Source: Turnera subulata (lineage: Eukaryota > Streptophyta > Magnoliopsida > Malpighiales > Passifloraceae). Taken from it: a stretch of DNA of 64,000 nucleotides. The first letter of the stretch is position 1. Every line of letters starts with the position of its first letter. Shown here piece after piece: positions 32,653 through 44,531 of this stretch. A program made the translations under genes and the position numbers. Location: positions 11,937 through 75,936 of the forward strand of contig JAKUCV010004265.1 in NCBI GenBank assembly GCA_028386065.3, read 5' to 3'. The notes below the pieces were generated by a model. That model was not told the origin of the DNA, searched no databases, and saw nothing but the letters and a program-made list of their open reading frames with translations.

Positions 32653-33655
32653 ATGGCCAACAACAATAACACCAACACAACCAACCAACCACCCTCCTCT
32701 TCCAACCCAGACACAACCGCCCCTATCACCTTTCCCCTTCGCATCACTCGCCCTCTATTCCAGACTATCTACCGCAACCTCCCCATCAACCCACCACCAC
32801 TGCCACCATTTCCCAACCAACCAACACCCCAAATCCACCCTTACCTCTCTCCCCTACACGAACTCATAACCCTCTTCACCCAACTATACCCACCTACCGC
32901 CGCCGCACCACCACAAACCTTACTTGCCCTTTCTGCACCCCCAACCCTTTCCGACATCGAGACCAAGACCCATACCACACCCAACACCACCACAACCGTC
33001 CCACCCACCACACACCAATACCGTCGCAAACGCCAGCGAGCACAACACACCGACAAGCTCTACTCGACCTAAATGTCGAGCCCCCACCCCAGCCATGGAA
33101 ACCCAAGCTCTACTTGACCTAAATGTCGAGCCCCCACCTGAGTCCTCCACTAGCCCCACTGTCCTCCTCACCATGCCAAACGACCCCGCACTCGTTCTAA
33201 CACCAACAGAGCAAGAACAGCCACAGCCTTAAGCACATCCTCACCCACAGGCTCAGGCTGTGACTCGAGACCAGGTGCTGGATATCTTTGAGCAGATGCA
33301 GGATTAGATTGGGCAACAAATCATTCTGATCCTCTAGAACCAACAACGCCTGCAAACCAGCATCACTACTCAAGAAGGCCGCTTGCAACGCCTACAAGAG
33401 AGCATCACTGCTCAAGAGATGCACCTGACCACCTCGATAGGAGAAGCATGGACGCACCTAAACAGAGGCATCACTGAACTGCGCAGCCTCACACAGACCC
33501 AGGGCAGGGCCATGACTGACTTTCATAGCCAGTACATGGCCCAACACGTGCAATTGACAGAAACCCTCAATAATTTGATGCACATGGCACGAGCATTAAC
33601 CAGGTCCCTACAGGCCGGACAACCTTCCTCAGCCAACAAGAGACCCCGATGCTAA
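32653..33655 (+). pseudogene. Athila third ORF (env-like position)
   Basis: A proline-, threonine- and asparagine-rich frame starts MANNNNTNTTNQPPSSSNP at 32653 and ends with a basic stretch (YRRKRQRAQ) at about 33070. A 50-bp tandem duplication (33055-33154) shifts it into the frame ending near 33230. After stops, another frame (33383-33655) gives an alpha-helical segment (MHLTTSIGEAWTHLNRG, VQLTETLNNLMHMARA) ending SSANKRPRC. Athila elements carry an extra ORF at this place, but I see no clear signal peptide or membrane span, so I do not call it an envelope protein. The minus-strand copy lacks it altogether. Confidence 0.5.
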
Positions 33656-35199
33656 CTCCACCTTCCCAGCAGCTCTAGTCTAATTTTAGGATGTCTAACC
33701 CCCACCACGTAGGATAGAACTTTCAGTTAGGGGTATTTTTGTGTTCATCACTAGAATTTTTGTCTTTAATTTTCACTTATGTACTTTTATTATGATTGTC
33801 TTTGTTGTGGCATTGCACCTTTCTTTTGTTTAGTTTCAATAGTGAGGACACTACAAGTTTTCAGTTTGGGATATTTTCGGGTGCAAATGCCATTTTATGC
33901 CTTGTGTACTTTTCTGATGATTCAATGCAAATTTAAATGCTTATCTATTTTTCATTATGCTTTTCCACAGTGTGAGCCTGTCTTTATATTTATATTTCCT
34001 TTCCTTTTTTCATTTAATTCTGCTTATTCTTTAATCTCAGGACTTGTCTTTATTTTCAAAACAAGAAGAACCGGTATAATCAAACAATTTCACTCCATGA
34101 ATCTGTCAGATAAGAAGGATCTTGCTAAATGGTTTTCTACACAACACAGCCTCAGCCTGTCTACCTTAAAATAGACCCTTGTCTCTGTCAAGGTGAAATT
34201 CAAGCAACAGTCCTTCAAGCAAGGAAAGGATCTAGGCCATCTTTTGCATACCGACAGACCACATAAATCCATACCACACTCATTAGTCCATTGCAACCCC
34301 ATTGAGCCAACTAGGATGGCCCTAATTTATTCCTTCACCCTATTCATCTCACCCCAACCACTTGAATCCGAAACAAGGGCCATCATTCCTTCAACAGCCT
34401 CACCCTATTGATGAGTTTGTGAACGAGATTCAATCCTACTAAGCACCTGAGACTGGTTGCACCTAACAAATACATACCCAGAATGCTACCACACATATTG
34501 CACTGCCCTCTTCCCAGCTGCAATTAAAAAAAAATTATTTTTCAAGTTCATAGAACAAAACGAGCCAGTAAAGAAAGGCAAAATATGGGAAAGAGAAATG
34601 AGGAGAAAAGAAACATTTTGTGAATCAGACTCTATCTCAAACAAGAGGATACATTGAGCCTCTGGGTAGCATGAAAACTCAAGGGATACGGAATCAAACA
34701 GTCCCTATACAGCCTCAGACAGTTCACAAACTAAACTGGAGGTTTCAAGTTCACAGGTCACCAAAACTTGCTCAGTCCATCCACCATCCATTAACAACCA
34801 TTACCCTACCCTCAGCACAACACAGAAAAGTCCTGGAGATCCTTGCTTGATTACTGTTGCACATTAGTGGAGGTAAGGGATAATGGGTCTGCATATGAGG
34901 TAATGTTTTCACTTCCCGAAAAATAATTTTGGCAGGATCCCTTTGACAGCAGATGATTGGAGGTTAGTTGCCAGGTTATTCCTGTGATTTTTAGGACAGA
35001 AACTACTGACAAGGAATTTGATTGAAGTTGATGCAGTTTTAAAAGGAAATAAGGGAGGTTACTAAATTAGGGCATCACGAGGGAGAAGCCTGGTGAAAAT
35101 CTGATGCATTGGAATTGTCCTTGTTTCCTTCCAAAACCATGCCTTCTTTTCTTTTTCTGATTACTTGAGGACAAGCAAAATCTTCAGTTTGGGGTATTT
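33656..35199 (+). other. Athila 3' spacer and polypurine tract
   Basis: Non-coding by comparison with 5837-7320 on the other strand. It ends CTTCAGTTTGGGGTATTT directly before the LTR start TGATGCACAC. Confidence 0.75.
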
Positions 35200-37359
35200 T
35201 GATGCACACGCAATATGCATAGTTTTAGGCACGATTTTAGGCATAATATGCGCTCATTCTATCATGATTATATGCCTTCTATGCATAATTCCGTCGTATT
35301 TCCTATAATCCCACCCCTTACTGCATGATTAGTGATTTCAGGTGCATTTCGACCAATTTGGGAAGATTTCATTGAAGAATTTGAAGAAACAGCCTCTGTC
35401 ACAGCATGAGCCTATTGTAAAACCCTTGAGCCTGTCCCAGAGGCTGTCGACTACTGTAGTTTCACTTGGAGACCGCAGACCATCTTCAAATCACAAGATC
35501 TCTACTGAAGCTCGCAATCCTCACCTCTATCCAAAGAGAACTTACGACGTTTCATCTTCTACAAAAGAGGCTGAAATCAACTAGAGGAGAAATCTAAAGA
35601 GAGCTGCAAGTGGTCCACGCACAAGCTCAGCCTGTGTGTCAACAGCCCCAGCCTGTGCGTCCTGCAAAACCCAAAAATTACAGGAGGAATATAAAATTAC
35701 ACCACTTGCACCACCTGCTCCACTAACATAAACAAATATTCTCCTGACGTTCCTAGAGCACTTTACAAGGAAAAATGAATAGGCACATGCCACTCAGAGA
35801 GAATCCACCTTAAAAGAACAATTATCCTCTACAAAAGACACCTTGGAACTTACAATCCACCAATCAACTTGCTGCCCATCACGCCTATCATGACACACAC
35901 GCTGGAGGACTTACGAGCCAACTTGCCCAAACGCCCATACTTTCCAGCAAGTTGGGAGGAAGAAGAACAGAGGAGCTGCACCTACAAAAGAAGAAGGGGA
36001 GAAGCGACCAGGGCATGAAGCATACCCGGATCAACTCAGAAAATACCGAGAGCACCATCAGAACTTGCAGAAGTTCTGGAACAAGGGCAGAACCCAGGAA
36101 CACCACGGGTTCAAGGGGAAACACGATCTTGCACCCTTCTCTGGGAAGAAATCGTGTTGTCCCTAGCCCCTAGATTGTTCCAAAAACTATGCCATCTCTT
36201 ACACCTATCTGTTTTGTAATTTCGAATATGAACTAAACAACCCCTTCTTAGGTTGAAAGGGTGAACATGTCTATGATTTTAGTGTAATGAATTGCTCATT
36301 TTTATGTTCTTAACCCGTCCTTCTTGTTTGGTTGTTGCAAACTTGCACCATGTCTGAGTCTTGATCAAACCCATGCATGATTACAGGTGGCTAGGTGAAG
36401 GACTGAAAGGAGAAACCTTAGCCACTGGAACTACATCAACCAACCCTTAATTTTTTAGCTTTGGACAGAAGTTAGAACTAATTGAGGAACTAGCCTCAAC
36501 ACCAATCCTAATCCCTTGTGTTTGACCGATGCGAGAGCATTAGGAGCGTGAGAACCATGGGAGGCACCTTTGAGTGAAAGCAAATGGGTGCAGTATAGGT
36601 TGAGAGCGCCTGCAAGAACCGATTCTATTAATTAACTCTTTTGCTATCAACAGCCTCAGCCTATACACAGCATAGCCTCAATCTGTGCCTATTACAGCTT
36701 TAGTCTACGACAACATAGTCAAAAAGAACACATAATCCCTAATTTGGTTCTTGATTGACTATTGTGTAGATTCTCCTTAATTTAGTAGCAGCCTGGTGAA
36801 GGACCGAAAGGAGAAGCCAGGAGTGCTAGACCAACGATAGCCAGCCTTCACTCCGTAGCCATTCGAAAGATGATAGGGAGAGACTGTGGGTATTAGCACC
36901 AACATCAAACTTCATCCTTAAGTAGATGTTTATTCTAGTGATAGGGGGTAGATGGAATCTTAGGGAACTATTAATAAGATCGAAAGCCGTTGATAGTACT
37001 TTAGGTTGGGAGCCCCTAAATGACATCTCATTAGTCTTAGCCTCACCTACAGGCTCAGCCTGTAACTGAGGCTGTCGAGTAATTTAAATGCATAAAATAG
37101 AACATGTAAACCCCGGATGCCTAAGAATCACCCAAATCTGATCTCTTCCTCATTTAATCTGCTATTACATTTATATTCACTGCTTAGTTTAGATTTTAAT
37201 CATTGTTCACCCAAATCCATCCTTAATTGTTTTCAAGCCTAGTTCATCTAAAATTAAAAAGAAACAGACTCAACCTAGTCCCTATGGATACGACCTTGAT
37301 AAAATACTACAACAACCCTGTACACTTGCAAGAACCTACGTTGCAGATAGACGACATCA
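35200..37359 (+). repeat. Athila 3' LTR (2160 bp)
   Basis: TGATGCACAC at its start, GACGACATCA at its end; an inverted match of 10419-12546. It contains several ACAGGCT palindromes, for example 37049-37063. Confidence 0.88.
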
Positions 37360-39199
37360 CTTGGTTTCAGTCGAACCAAATGGTTTCAACAGAAACTACC
37401 CACTCGCAGATTTGATAGTACACTTAAGCAAAAACTTAAATGAGACAAAAATAAGAGTAAAGGACACAGTGATTTTAGAGTTGTTCCCCCTCACAAGGTA
37501 CCTCCACTACCTAAAGGATCTTCCTTTAGGATTTCAAACTCTCACTACCTTAAGCTTTTGCGGGATTAGCCGTAACCTATTACAAACACCAAGCTTTTGC
37601 AGGCTAAGCTCAAACCTTTTACAGAAACAAGCTTTTGAAGGCTAAGCTCCAACCTTTACAAGTTTTTCCCAAGGTTAAACTCTAACTTTAACCCAAATCT
37701 AGAACCCAGATTTGAATAACTGAACAAGACAACACTAGTCTTGCCTAAATACTACCCTTTTGTTTTGATTAAGAACTAATGTAACAAGAGTAGCAAGAAC
37801 TCAACAAGTGTAAGCACAATCTAAATCTCAAAGCACTTCTTTTCACAAATAGCTGGGTTGTTTTTCCAAGAAGCTTTGGCCTTCCTTATGTAGTGCTTGA
37901 GTGGGTGGGAGTAGGTGAGATATTTCTCTCATCTTCCAACGGCAACATCCTCCAATGAAGCTTCATAATAGACATAGATGCCTTGCAGGATGCCGCTGCA
38001 TCATTTCCAGAAAGTCCACTCTTCAACTAACATCATAATTCAAGAGCATTCCACATTTAGGAGATTCGGACCACAAAGGAGCCCCACGAACATGGACCAC
38101 AAGGACCACTTCATATAATTGAGCTAAGAGATGAGAGATAAGGGTTGAAAGTCTTCTTCTCAATGTTGGACCACTTTCTCTGCCCGTTGGAGTAGTTGGA
38201 GGTTGATCTTAATTGATGTGAGGACCACTGGACCACTTGGCCACTTGCAATTGGGACCACGATGTTGATAGTTTCATATGGTTTCTTCAGAAACCAAGTC
38301 CTCTGGTTTGTATAAAACCAAGCTGCATATATGATCAACATAAGTATATACACAGTAACCGTTCAAAAAAAAAAGTATATACACAGTACAGCTCATCTGG
38401 TTTGTTAGTCATCAAAATCAATGTATATAAACATACTAAACATGGTTAATTATAGATTATCACTTAATGAGCATATTAAACCCATGTTTAGGCTAACAGA
38501 ATAAACTTGGGCCCTTAAACGCATTTTTAACCCAAAGATAAATCATCTCATTATGATTGGATTAAAAATGAACAAAAGGCCCAAGCAATAAAATATATTC
38601 CAGCACAAATAAACCTTATTATATATTTTATCCTAAGAATAAATCATTTTATTAATCCTAGAGTTCAAATAGTGAATGTCCAAATTACCAAAATATATAA
38701 TTTCTACCGAGTTAAATTCTCGACATATCTTAATCCTAGGATTGAATCATCTCATCAATTCAATATTCAAGTATGTTTATGAATTTAATTTTGGTAGAAA
38801 ATCCGTGGGTCAAATTTGGGTGTTCACAGGTACTCAAGTCTAGGAGTAGATTTGAGGGTAAGTTAGAGCTTAGCCTGTGAAAAGCATGTAAAGGTTAGAG
38901 CTTAGCCTAGAAAAGCTTGTGATTGTAAAGGTTAAGGTTGAACCTGTAAAAACCTAAGGATAGTGAGTGTTTGAAATCCGAAAGGAATGAACCTTTAGGT
39001 AGTGGAGGTACCTGGTGAGGGGGAACCATTCTAAAATCACTTGTGTCCGTTCTCTCTTACTCTCCTTACTGGCATTCTTGCTCTAAAATAGTCATCAAGT
39101 GTTACCCGGATCTAGTTTCTCAAAAACCAAATCTTGTCTATTCGAAAAAGGTTTGAAGCCTAATTCCTCACACCTACCCCCCCTCCACTTAGGCACGTT
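37360..39199. other. Jumbled retroelement remnants with inverted arms
   Basis: No gene recognised. 37469-37690 and 38835-39040 are inverted copies of one sequence (GTGATTTTAGA, then TTCCCCCTCAC, GGTACCTCCACTACCTAAAG and several AAGCTTTTGC-type units), about 1.15 kb apart. 38450-38827 resembles 57520-57891 and ends in the same GGGTGTTCACA, so it is a piece of the Ogre-type LTR. On the minus strand a purine tract GTGGAGGGGGGG near 39175-39187 hints at the edge of yet another LTR. Confidence 0.55.
38450..38827 (-). repeat. Ogre-type LTR piece
   Basis: The minus strand starts TGTGAACACCCAAATTTG and parallels 57891 to 57520 for about 375 bp with scattered differences, then diverges. Confidence 0.7.
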
Positions 39200-40064
39200 T
39201 GGGCCAACACACACATCAATCTCATACCATTAAACTTCTCAATGTCAGGCATCTTGAATTTTTTTGGCAATCAGGCTTCGGGGAACAAGGACAAGTGATC
39301 CAGATTCCAATCATTCTCTTTCCTCTTTATGGCCTTCAACAGCTTCTCTACTCTCTTGAGTCTTCCCTCATCTTCTTTGGGCCTTTGTACCATCGAACCA
39401 CCGCCTTGTGTCGTTTCATCACCACTATTTTGCTTCGAAACTTGTCCCCCATCACTCCCAGGGGACACAGTCCCTTGCTTGAGCATCATCAGTGCATCCC
39501 TCACAGTTGGGTCTTGCAGTAGGAATTCCATGGCCACATCCATCTTGGTAGTGTTATCTTCACTCATCTTGCTCTAATATTGAGGGAAGGTAGGTGTGAA
39601 AACTCTGGGTATCCAAGGGGATCACTCTCTCTTTTTTAGGGTAAAAAAAATAAAGGAGGCACTCTATTTACAATTACTTGAATCCACAACAATATACACC
39701 CAAATGCAAGTACCACTTATTGATTTATAATACATGAGATGCTTAGAGTATGCAGCTGGTTGACGGCTAAAAATTTCCGCTAGGGAATAGGTTGACCTAC
39801 TCACATGTGATAATGGATATCGCGTAAGGTCTAAGGCCAATTAATCCCCATCATTTTTAAGCATCGAGAAACGGGTTCACTCAAGCCGCCATCGCTTAAA
39901 GAAAGCATGTGGTGGACATGGATTCCCTCGCCCTCTTACGGTAAAGGCTTCACATCAATCACCATGAATGCAAGGCACTTACGATGACAAGTAAAAAGGC
40001 ATATAAAAATCGACGATTGCACAAGGTTTCTTGAACCCACTACTTCCCCAGTGGAGTCGCCAAC
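39200..40064 (-). pseudogene. Ogre/Tat-type gag N-terminus and leader
   Basis: A minus-strand frame (39271-39567, MSEDNTTKMDVAMEFLLQDP) continues past 39271 as FPEARLPKKFKMPDIEKFNG, a box typical of Ogre/Tat gag, and is then cut off near 39205. The leader 39568-40044 precedes it. The primer site TGGCGACTCCACTGGGGA at 40045-40062 is of the tRNA-Arg type used by Ogre elements. The rest of gag-pol is missing. Confidence 0.65.
40045..40062 (-). other. Ogre-type primer-binding site
   Basis: TGGCGACTCCACTGGGGA on the minus strand, two bases after the LTR end CTCACA. Confidence 0.75.
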
Positions 40065-40075
40065 TGTGAGAACCC
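40065..40075 (-). repeat. Ogre 5' LTR, inner end
   Basis: Only 11 bp (TGTGAGAACCC on the plus strand) remain on this side because element C inserted here. The LTR resumes at 48985. Confidence 0.65.
40071..40075. repeat. Element C target-site duplication, left
   Basis: AACCC directly before the LTR start TGTAAG; repeated at 48985-48989. Confidence 0.9.
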
Positions 40076-41490
40076 TGTAAGCCCAAACAAGCTAAGAGGG
40101 GGGTGAATTAGCGATTAAGAACTAATTAAAAGCTCAAACAAATAAAAATTGCGGAATTAAAAGAAAGAGAGACAAACCGAATTTATCCTGGTTCACACAC
40201 ACACAACCTGTGTGGCTAATCCAGTCCTCCGAGAGACTCTCTCGAAGATTCCACTATCCGCGTTAAGCTTCCGGGTGCTTAACAAACCGTTTACAAACCT
40301 AGAGTTCGAATCACACGAACCTCTAATCTCCTGCTTGAAGATACCTCACTTCAAGAATTTTCCCACAGAAAGAAATCCCTCTTCCTATGAATTCTCTACA
40401 AGGGAACAATCCTCCCTTAAGGTGTATGATAATACAAAATTTACTCAAAGCAAAACTCTCTTTAAGAGTAGGTATGAGTACACAAGATAAGCTCTAAGAA
40501 GGCAACTCTCAATTCTCAAAAATATTGGCTCAATAAAATTATATATGAATGTATGATAATGTATGCTTAAAATGTAGAGAGTTGATCAATCATAAACAGA
40601 GGCCTAAATGCTCTATTTTTAAGGTTAAAATCATGTATGACCGTTGGAGAAACAATTCAAAACATCTTTAAACAAAGTAGCATAGGAAGGTAAAAAGCAT
40701 ATCTGCTTATGACGTCTGAACATCGATGTTCAAATATAGGACATCGATGTTCTGGCCTTGAATATGCATTATTGGTCCAACGGTCACAAGGACATCGATG
40801 TTTGAGAAAGTGGACATCGATGTCCTGGCCAGCAAATATGAATTCTTGGGCTAACGGTCACTAGAACATCGATGTTGGCCAAATGGACATCGATGTTGCC
40901 CAAGACATTGTCTAAGACCCGAGACAAAATAACATCGATGTTCACAAGTTGAACATCGATGTTTTGGACACTCCCAAAACAATCTAGAAACTCGATTCAA
41001 GAGGACATCGATGTTAGGATAATGGACATCGATGTTCTCATCCTTCAAAACAATTTTTAAGAGCAACGGTCACAAGAACATCGATGTTGGGTATACCTAC
41101 ATCGATGTTCTAAACTACTGACTCTTTGGAAAATAAGTTTCATTGGTAGGACATCGATGTTCAAATATTGGACATCGATGTTCAAAGCTTAGAAAACATT
41201 TTTATGACAGAAACGAAAGCTAATTGATGCATGAGTAAAAATAATTTTGTTTTGAGCCAATAACTTAGAGAAATGGGTGTTTAACCTTATACAATTTTGA
41301 ACACTAAGTCTTCTTGTTTGCTCTTCTTTGCTTGTCACTCCAAATCTTGAACTCTTGATCACATAAGGCCTTTGCTCTTGATTAATTTCTATTTTGCTTC
41401 ACAATAATGATCATTTTAAGACAAGGTTGATTTGTCATTATCAAAACCTGAATAAGATAAAGAGATATTAGCAAAGCATTATATTCAACA
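40076..41490 (-). repeat. Element C 3' LTR
   Basis: Holds 14 palindromes (40719-41180) and MSA matches at 40776-40786 and, inverted, at 40638-40648. One 21-bp palindrome unit (about 41091-41111) is missing from the other LTR, exactly accounting for the 21-bp length difference. Confidence 0.92.
40719..41180. repeat. Palindrome array ACATCGATGT (14 copies)
   Basis: Pairs about 21 bp apart, separated by spacers with CTGGCC or an AACGGTCA motif. Pairs recur every 50-70 bp. Confidence 0.95.
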
Positions 41491-41708
41491 ATTTCCCCCT
41501 TTTTATAATGACAAACAAGTACAAGTATGTGCCAATTAATTCCCCCTATGTTTTAGCCATGATGCCTTGAATTTTCATATTTAACTTGGTGCACATACTT
41601 GTTAAGTTTTCCCCCTTTTGGCATTAGCAAAAAGAAATGGAAAATACAAATGTAAGCTTTTTATTGAAATAAAAGGAAACATAGGATAAGAGTTTAGAAA
41701 TTTGGGTT

Positions 41709-42859
41709 TTAGTTCCCATCATCATCATCATCATCATAAGCAGCAGTATCTTCTTCTTCATTGTCATCACCATCATCTCCTTGTACATCTCCAGCTTCTT
41801 CTTTATTGCCCTCCACATCCATTGGGTCACCTTCCTCAGTCGGATCAAATGGTTCATCATCATCATCACCCTCGGCTTCAAAATCGTAGCCATGAAGAGT
41901 AGCATGATAGGGTGGTGGTTGGTATTGAATCCTATCAAAATAGGATCGAAGAGCATGCCCTTGTCGCTGAACTCCCGTGTCAATGCGGTCAATGGATCTC
42001 CCCATGCTATTGACACTTAATTGTAGATGGTGGAGGGATGCAGCAATGGACTCAAGAGTGACGGCGGAGGTTTGAGGAGCAGATTCTGGGGGAGCTGGTG
42101 CAACAACAAGAAGGGATAGGGCAGTGGATATTTGTCGGATTGAGGTGGATAATCCGTCATGTGCATAAGCACAAAACGTGCCCAATTAATTGGAGCATGA
42201 TGAATTATGGCATGGAGAACTTTCATATCCTCAAGTGACATGACGGTGTGATTGCCGGGTCTTGGCTTGATCACTCGGGTGATGAGATAAAATAGAACAC
42301 GGTACTCCGGGTGGATGGTATGAATTGTTGGCCTTTTTGAATGGCTGTGACGAACAAGTTCCGTGAAACCGAGTTCTGTCAAGAGAGGTCCTTCATTTGT
42401 TGTGAGCCAATTATGACCGCCATAAGAGGCAATGTCCTCACCCTGAAAAGGTAAGCAGGATACTGCCCCGAATTGCTCAAGAGTCAAGGTGATAGTGACT
42501 CCATTTACCTGAGCAGTTAACACATCACCATCTCGAGTAAGTGTTGAGTAGAAGGCTCGGGTGAAGTCGGCACTATATTCGGAGCTTCTGTTGGTTACAA
42601 ATTCCCACAAGCCGGAGGCTCGAAGGTGCCCTTCTAGACGAGTGTAGTTCTTCTCCTTCGGGTAAGTGACCGGAAGGTACCGGGGAGTGAAAATAGTACG
42701 ATTTTGGAAGTGATTTTGATAGTGAGTAAGTTGGGCTTGGGAGGTGAACCAAACAGCGGATTTTTCGTCCAAAGGAAATCGAGGAGATGAAGAAGAGGGA
42801 CCTCCTCTTTGGGTTGGATGTCTCACGGGTGTTTTTCCATGAGATAATTTCTTAACCAT
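41709..42859 (-). CDS. Accessory ORF with plant-transposon-type domain, frameshifted
   Basis: The frame from 42859 starts MVKKLSHGKTPVRHPTQRGG and contains WFTSQAQLTHYQNHFQNRT, then FTRAFYSTLTRDGDVLTAQV, GVTITLTLEQFGAVSCLP, YRVLFYLITRVIKPRPGNH and INWARFVLMHM. This order matches the putative plant transposon protein domain often found as an extra ORF in LTR elements (Transposase_32-like, from memory). Near 42110 the frame shifts; the continuation lies in the frame of 41709-42185, which gives a helical stretch and then an acidic tail with runs of aspartate (AEGDDDDEP, AYDDDDDDGN). It lies just upstream of the 3' LTR, a usual place for such ORFs. The biochemical function of the family is unknown. 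One frameshift apart, it looks well kept. Confidence 0.65.
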
Positions 42860-43006
42860 TTTTTAAGAGAAGGAATAAAAGAGAAAAGAGAAGTTTTGAA
42901 AGCAAAATGAGATTAGAAGGTGGACTAAGAAGTGAAAGAGAGAAGGAAAAGGCTCTTGTATACGTGGGTGCAGAGAAGAGCCGTTAGCGTTGAAACAAAA
43001 AAGACC

Positions 43007-43017
43007 TCCAACGGTTA
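43007..43017. promoter_or_regulatory. MSA-consensus match upstream of the accessory ORF
   Basis: TCCAACGGTTA fits YCYAACGGYYA at all positions. Two further AACGG cores follow at about 43032 and 43052. All lie 150-200 bp upstream of the start of the accessory ORF, whose own strand reads the complement. Confidence 0.5.
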
Positions 43018-43084
43018 AAAGGTTTAAAAGCAACGGCCAAAAAATTTTCAACGGCTATTTTTTGTTTAAAAAAAATCTGCAGCT

Positions 43085-43486
43085 GAACATCGATGTCCAC
43101 AACGGTAACATCGATGTTGTGTACGCTTGGGTGGAAGCTGTGAATTCCCAACAGCTACATTTTTTGAATTACAGCAGCTGAACATCGATGTTCCCATTCG
43201 TGGCATCGATGTTATTTGCTCTCGGGTCCAAGTTTTGAAAAACTTTAAAAAGAAAGAACATTGATGTTGCATTAATGAACATCGATGTTATTTACCCTCA
43301 GGTCAGAATTTGAAAAACAATAGCAGCTCAACATCGATGTTAGTATAGAGAACATCGATGTGGAATACTTATGGAGATATAAAAACTTACTGAACATCGA
43401 TGTTTCAATAATGAACATCGATGTGGGGTGCATTCTGTCATTGGATACATATGATTGAACATCGATGTGGAATTTGAACATCGATG
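43085..43486. repeat. Internal palindrome array 1 of element C (12 copies)
   Basis: Six pairs, including variants GCATCGATGTT and ACATTGATGTT, with CTCNGGTC or TCTGTC spacers. It lies between the accessory ORF and the foreign segment. Confidence 0.93.
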
Positions 43487-44171
43487 TTGGTTGCCTCATG
43501 TCCAATTTTTTGTAGGTTTTATTCCCCCTTTCTTTTGGCCTTGATGAGTAATACCTGCAAAACAAACTTAAAAGACACTCCGACGCTCAAGTCAGTAATT
43601 TTAGAACACAAAGATATGAGAATAAAATTCACACATTGTAATGAATAAGAAAAAAAATATATGAGATTTCTTGTACTCCTAAATAGGATCAGCTTCGTCG
43701 TATAGACACGGTTGTTGAGATATTTGTCCCATCAATTGGACTTTGATTATCTCTGTCGGAAAGAATCCGGTCTTGGAGCCAGACAACAAATCCCGTGATC
43801 AATTAATAATTGAATTGAAGTCAAGATTTTCAAAAAACAAATTTTGATAATCTGAAGAAATTTGTAGGTTAGCAGACATTAATTAACCAATAATTTAACT
43901 AAAGGCAAATTTTTCAAAAAGAAGATTCTTGAAGATCGGAGTAGTTTGGAGGGGTCTTCTTCTAAACAATTTCAGGACACTTCAAAGATAGGTAGGGGTC
44001 ACCTCCTGAGCGATCTCTGGGCACTTCAGAGATTGGTAGGGGTCTCCTCCTGAAAGAAGAAACAACGCAGTTTTGTTTCTATAAGAAGGCATACGGTAGA
44101 ACGCATTAGACACAAAAAAAAAATTAGGCCATATTCAGTGAGAGAGTTAGCAAAAAATATCAAAAGCAAAA

Positions 44172-44531
44172 ATGCCTTCCCCATCCATCGTATTTTTTGT
44201 TAAGGGTGCTACCTTAGGTAGAAGAAACCGATTAGCCTATAGTATGGTCAATGAGCCTTCTGAGGAGCTGCCGAATGAACTAGGCAGAATGCCTTGCTTG
44301 GTATTCGTTGATGAGCTCTACTCCTCTAGATTTTTTGTGACACCCATGGAAGAGACAATCTTCCTTGAAAATCAGAGTCCTCTTAGGACATCCTTTTATG
44401 GTACTGCCAATGCCACCATGTTCTTCATGTCTGAGAGGCTTGAGAGTTTTCAGTTAGAGTCTTCCTGCCAAAATTTAGAACAAGGAAGTTATTACCGTCT
44501 TTCAATGACTGCCGAAGTGTGCCAAGGGTGA
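44172..44531 (+). CDS. Unrecognised small ORF in foreign segment
   Basis: 119 codons starting MPSPSIVFFVKGATLGRRNR. No domain recognised. It contains LPNELGRMPCLVFVDELYSSRFFV and ends MTAEVCQG. Its stop overlaps the start of the endonuclease fragment in another frame. It could be the vestige of a LINE ORF1 end or of a host gene. There is no evidence of function. Confidence 0.35.
   Translation: MPSPSIVFFVKGATLGRRNRLAYSMVNEPSEELPNELGRMPCLVFVDELYSSRFFVTPMEETIFLENQSPLRTSFYGTANATMFFMSERLESFQLESSCQNLEQGSYYRLSMTAEVCQG

Larger units (their letters stand above)
29338..37359 (+). mobile_element. 5'-truncated Athila-type element
   Basis: It opens inside the reverse transcriptase (NKATRKDHFPLPFIDQM) and runs through RNase H, integrase, a third ORF, a long spacer, the purine tract TTTGGGGTATTT and a 2.16-kb LTR. 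The 5' LTR, gag and protease are missing. It belongs to the same family as the minus-strand copy at 5.8-12.5 kb, sharing LTR, spacer and the ACAGGCTSAGCCTGT motif. The left junction joins oppositely oriented Tekay sequence without a visible target duplication. Confidence 0.85.

Noticed and set aside
32841..33174. Gly/Val/Trp-rich minus-strand ORFs
   Set aside because: Antisense of the Pro/Thr-rich third ORF of the plus-strand Athila element; no domain.
41702..41902. Histidine-rich ORF on the plus strand
   Set aside because: It is the antisense of the poly-Asp tail of the accessory ORF (GAT runs read as ATC/CAT).
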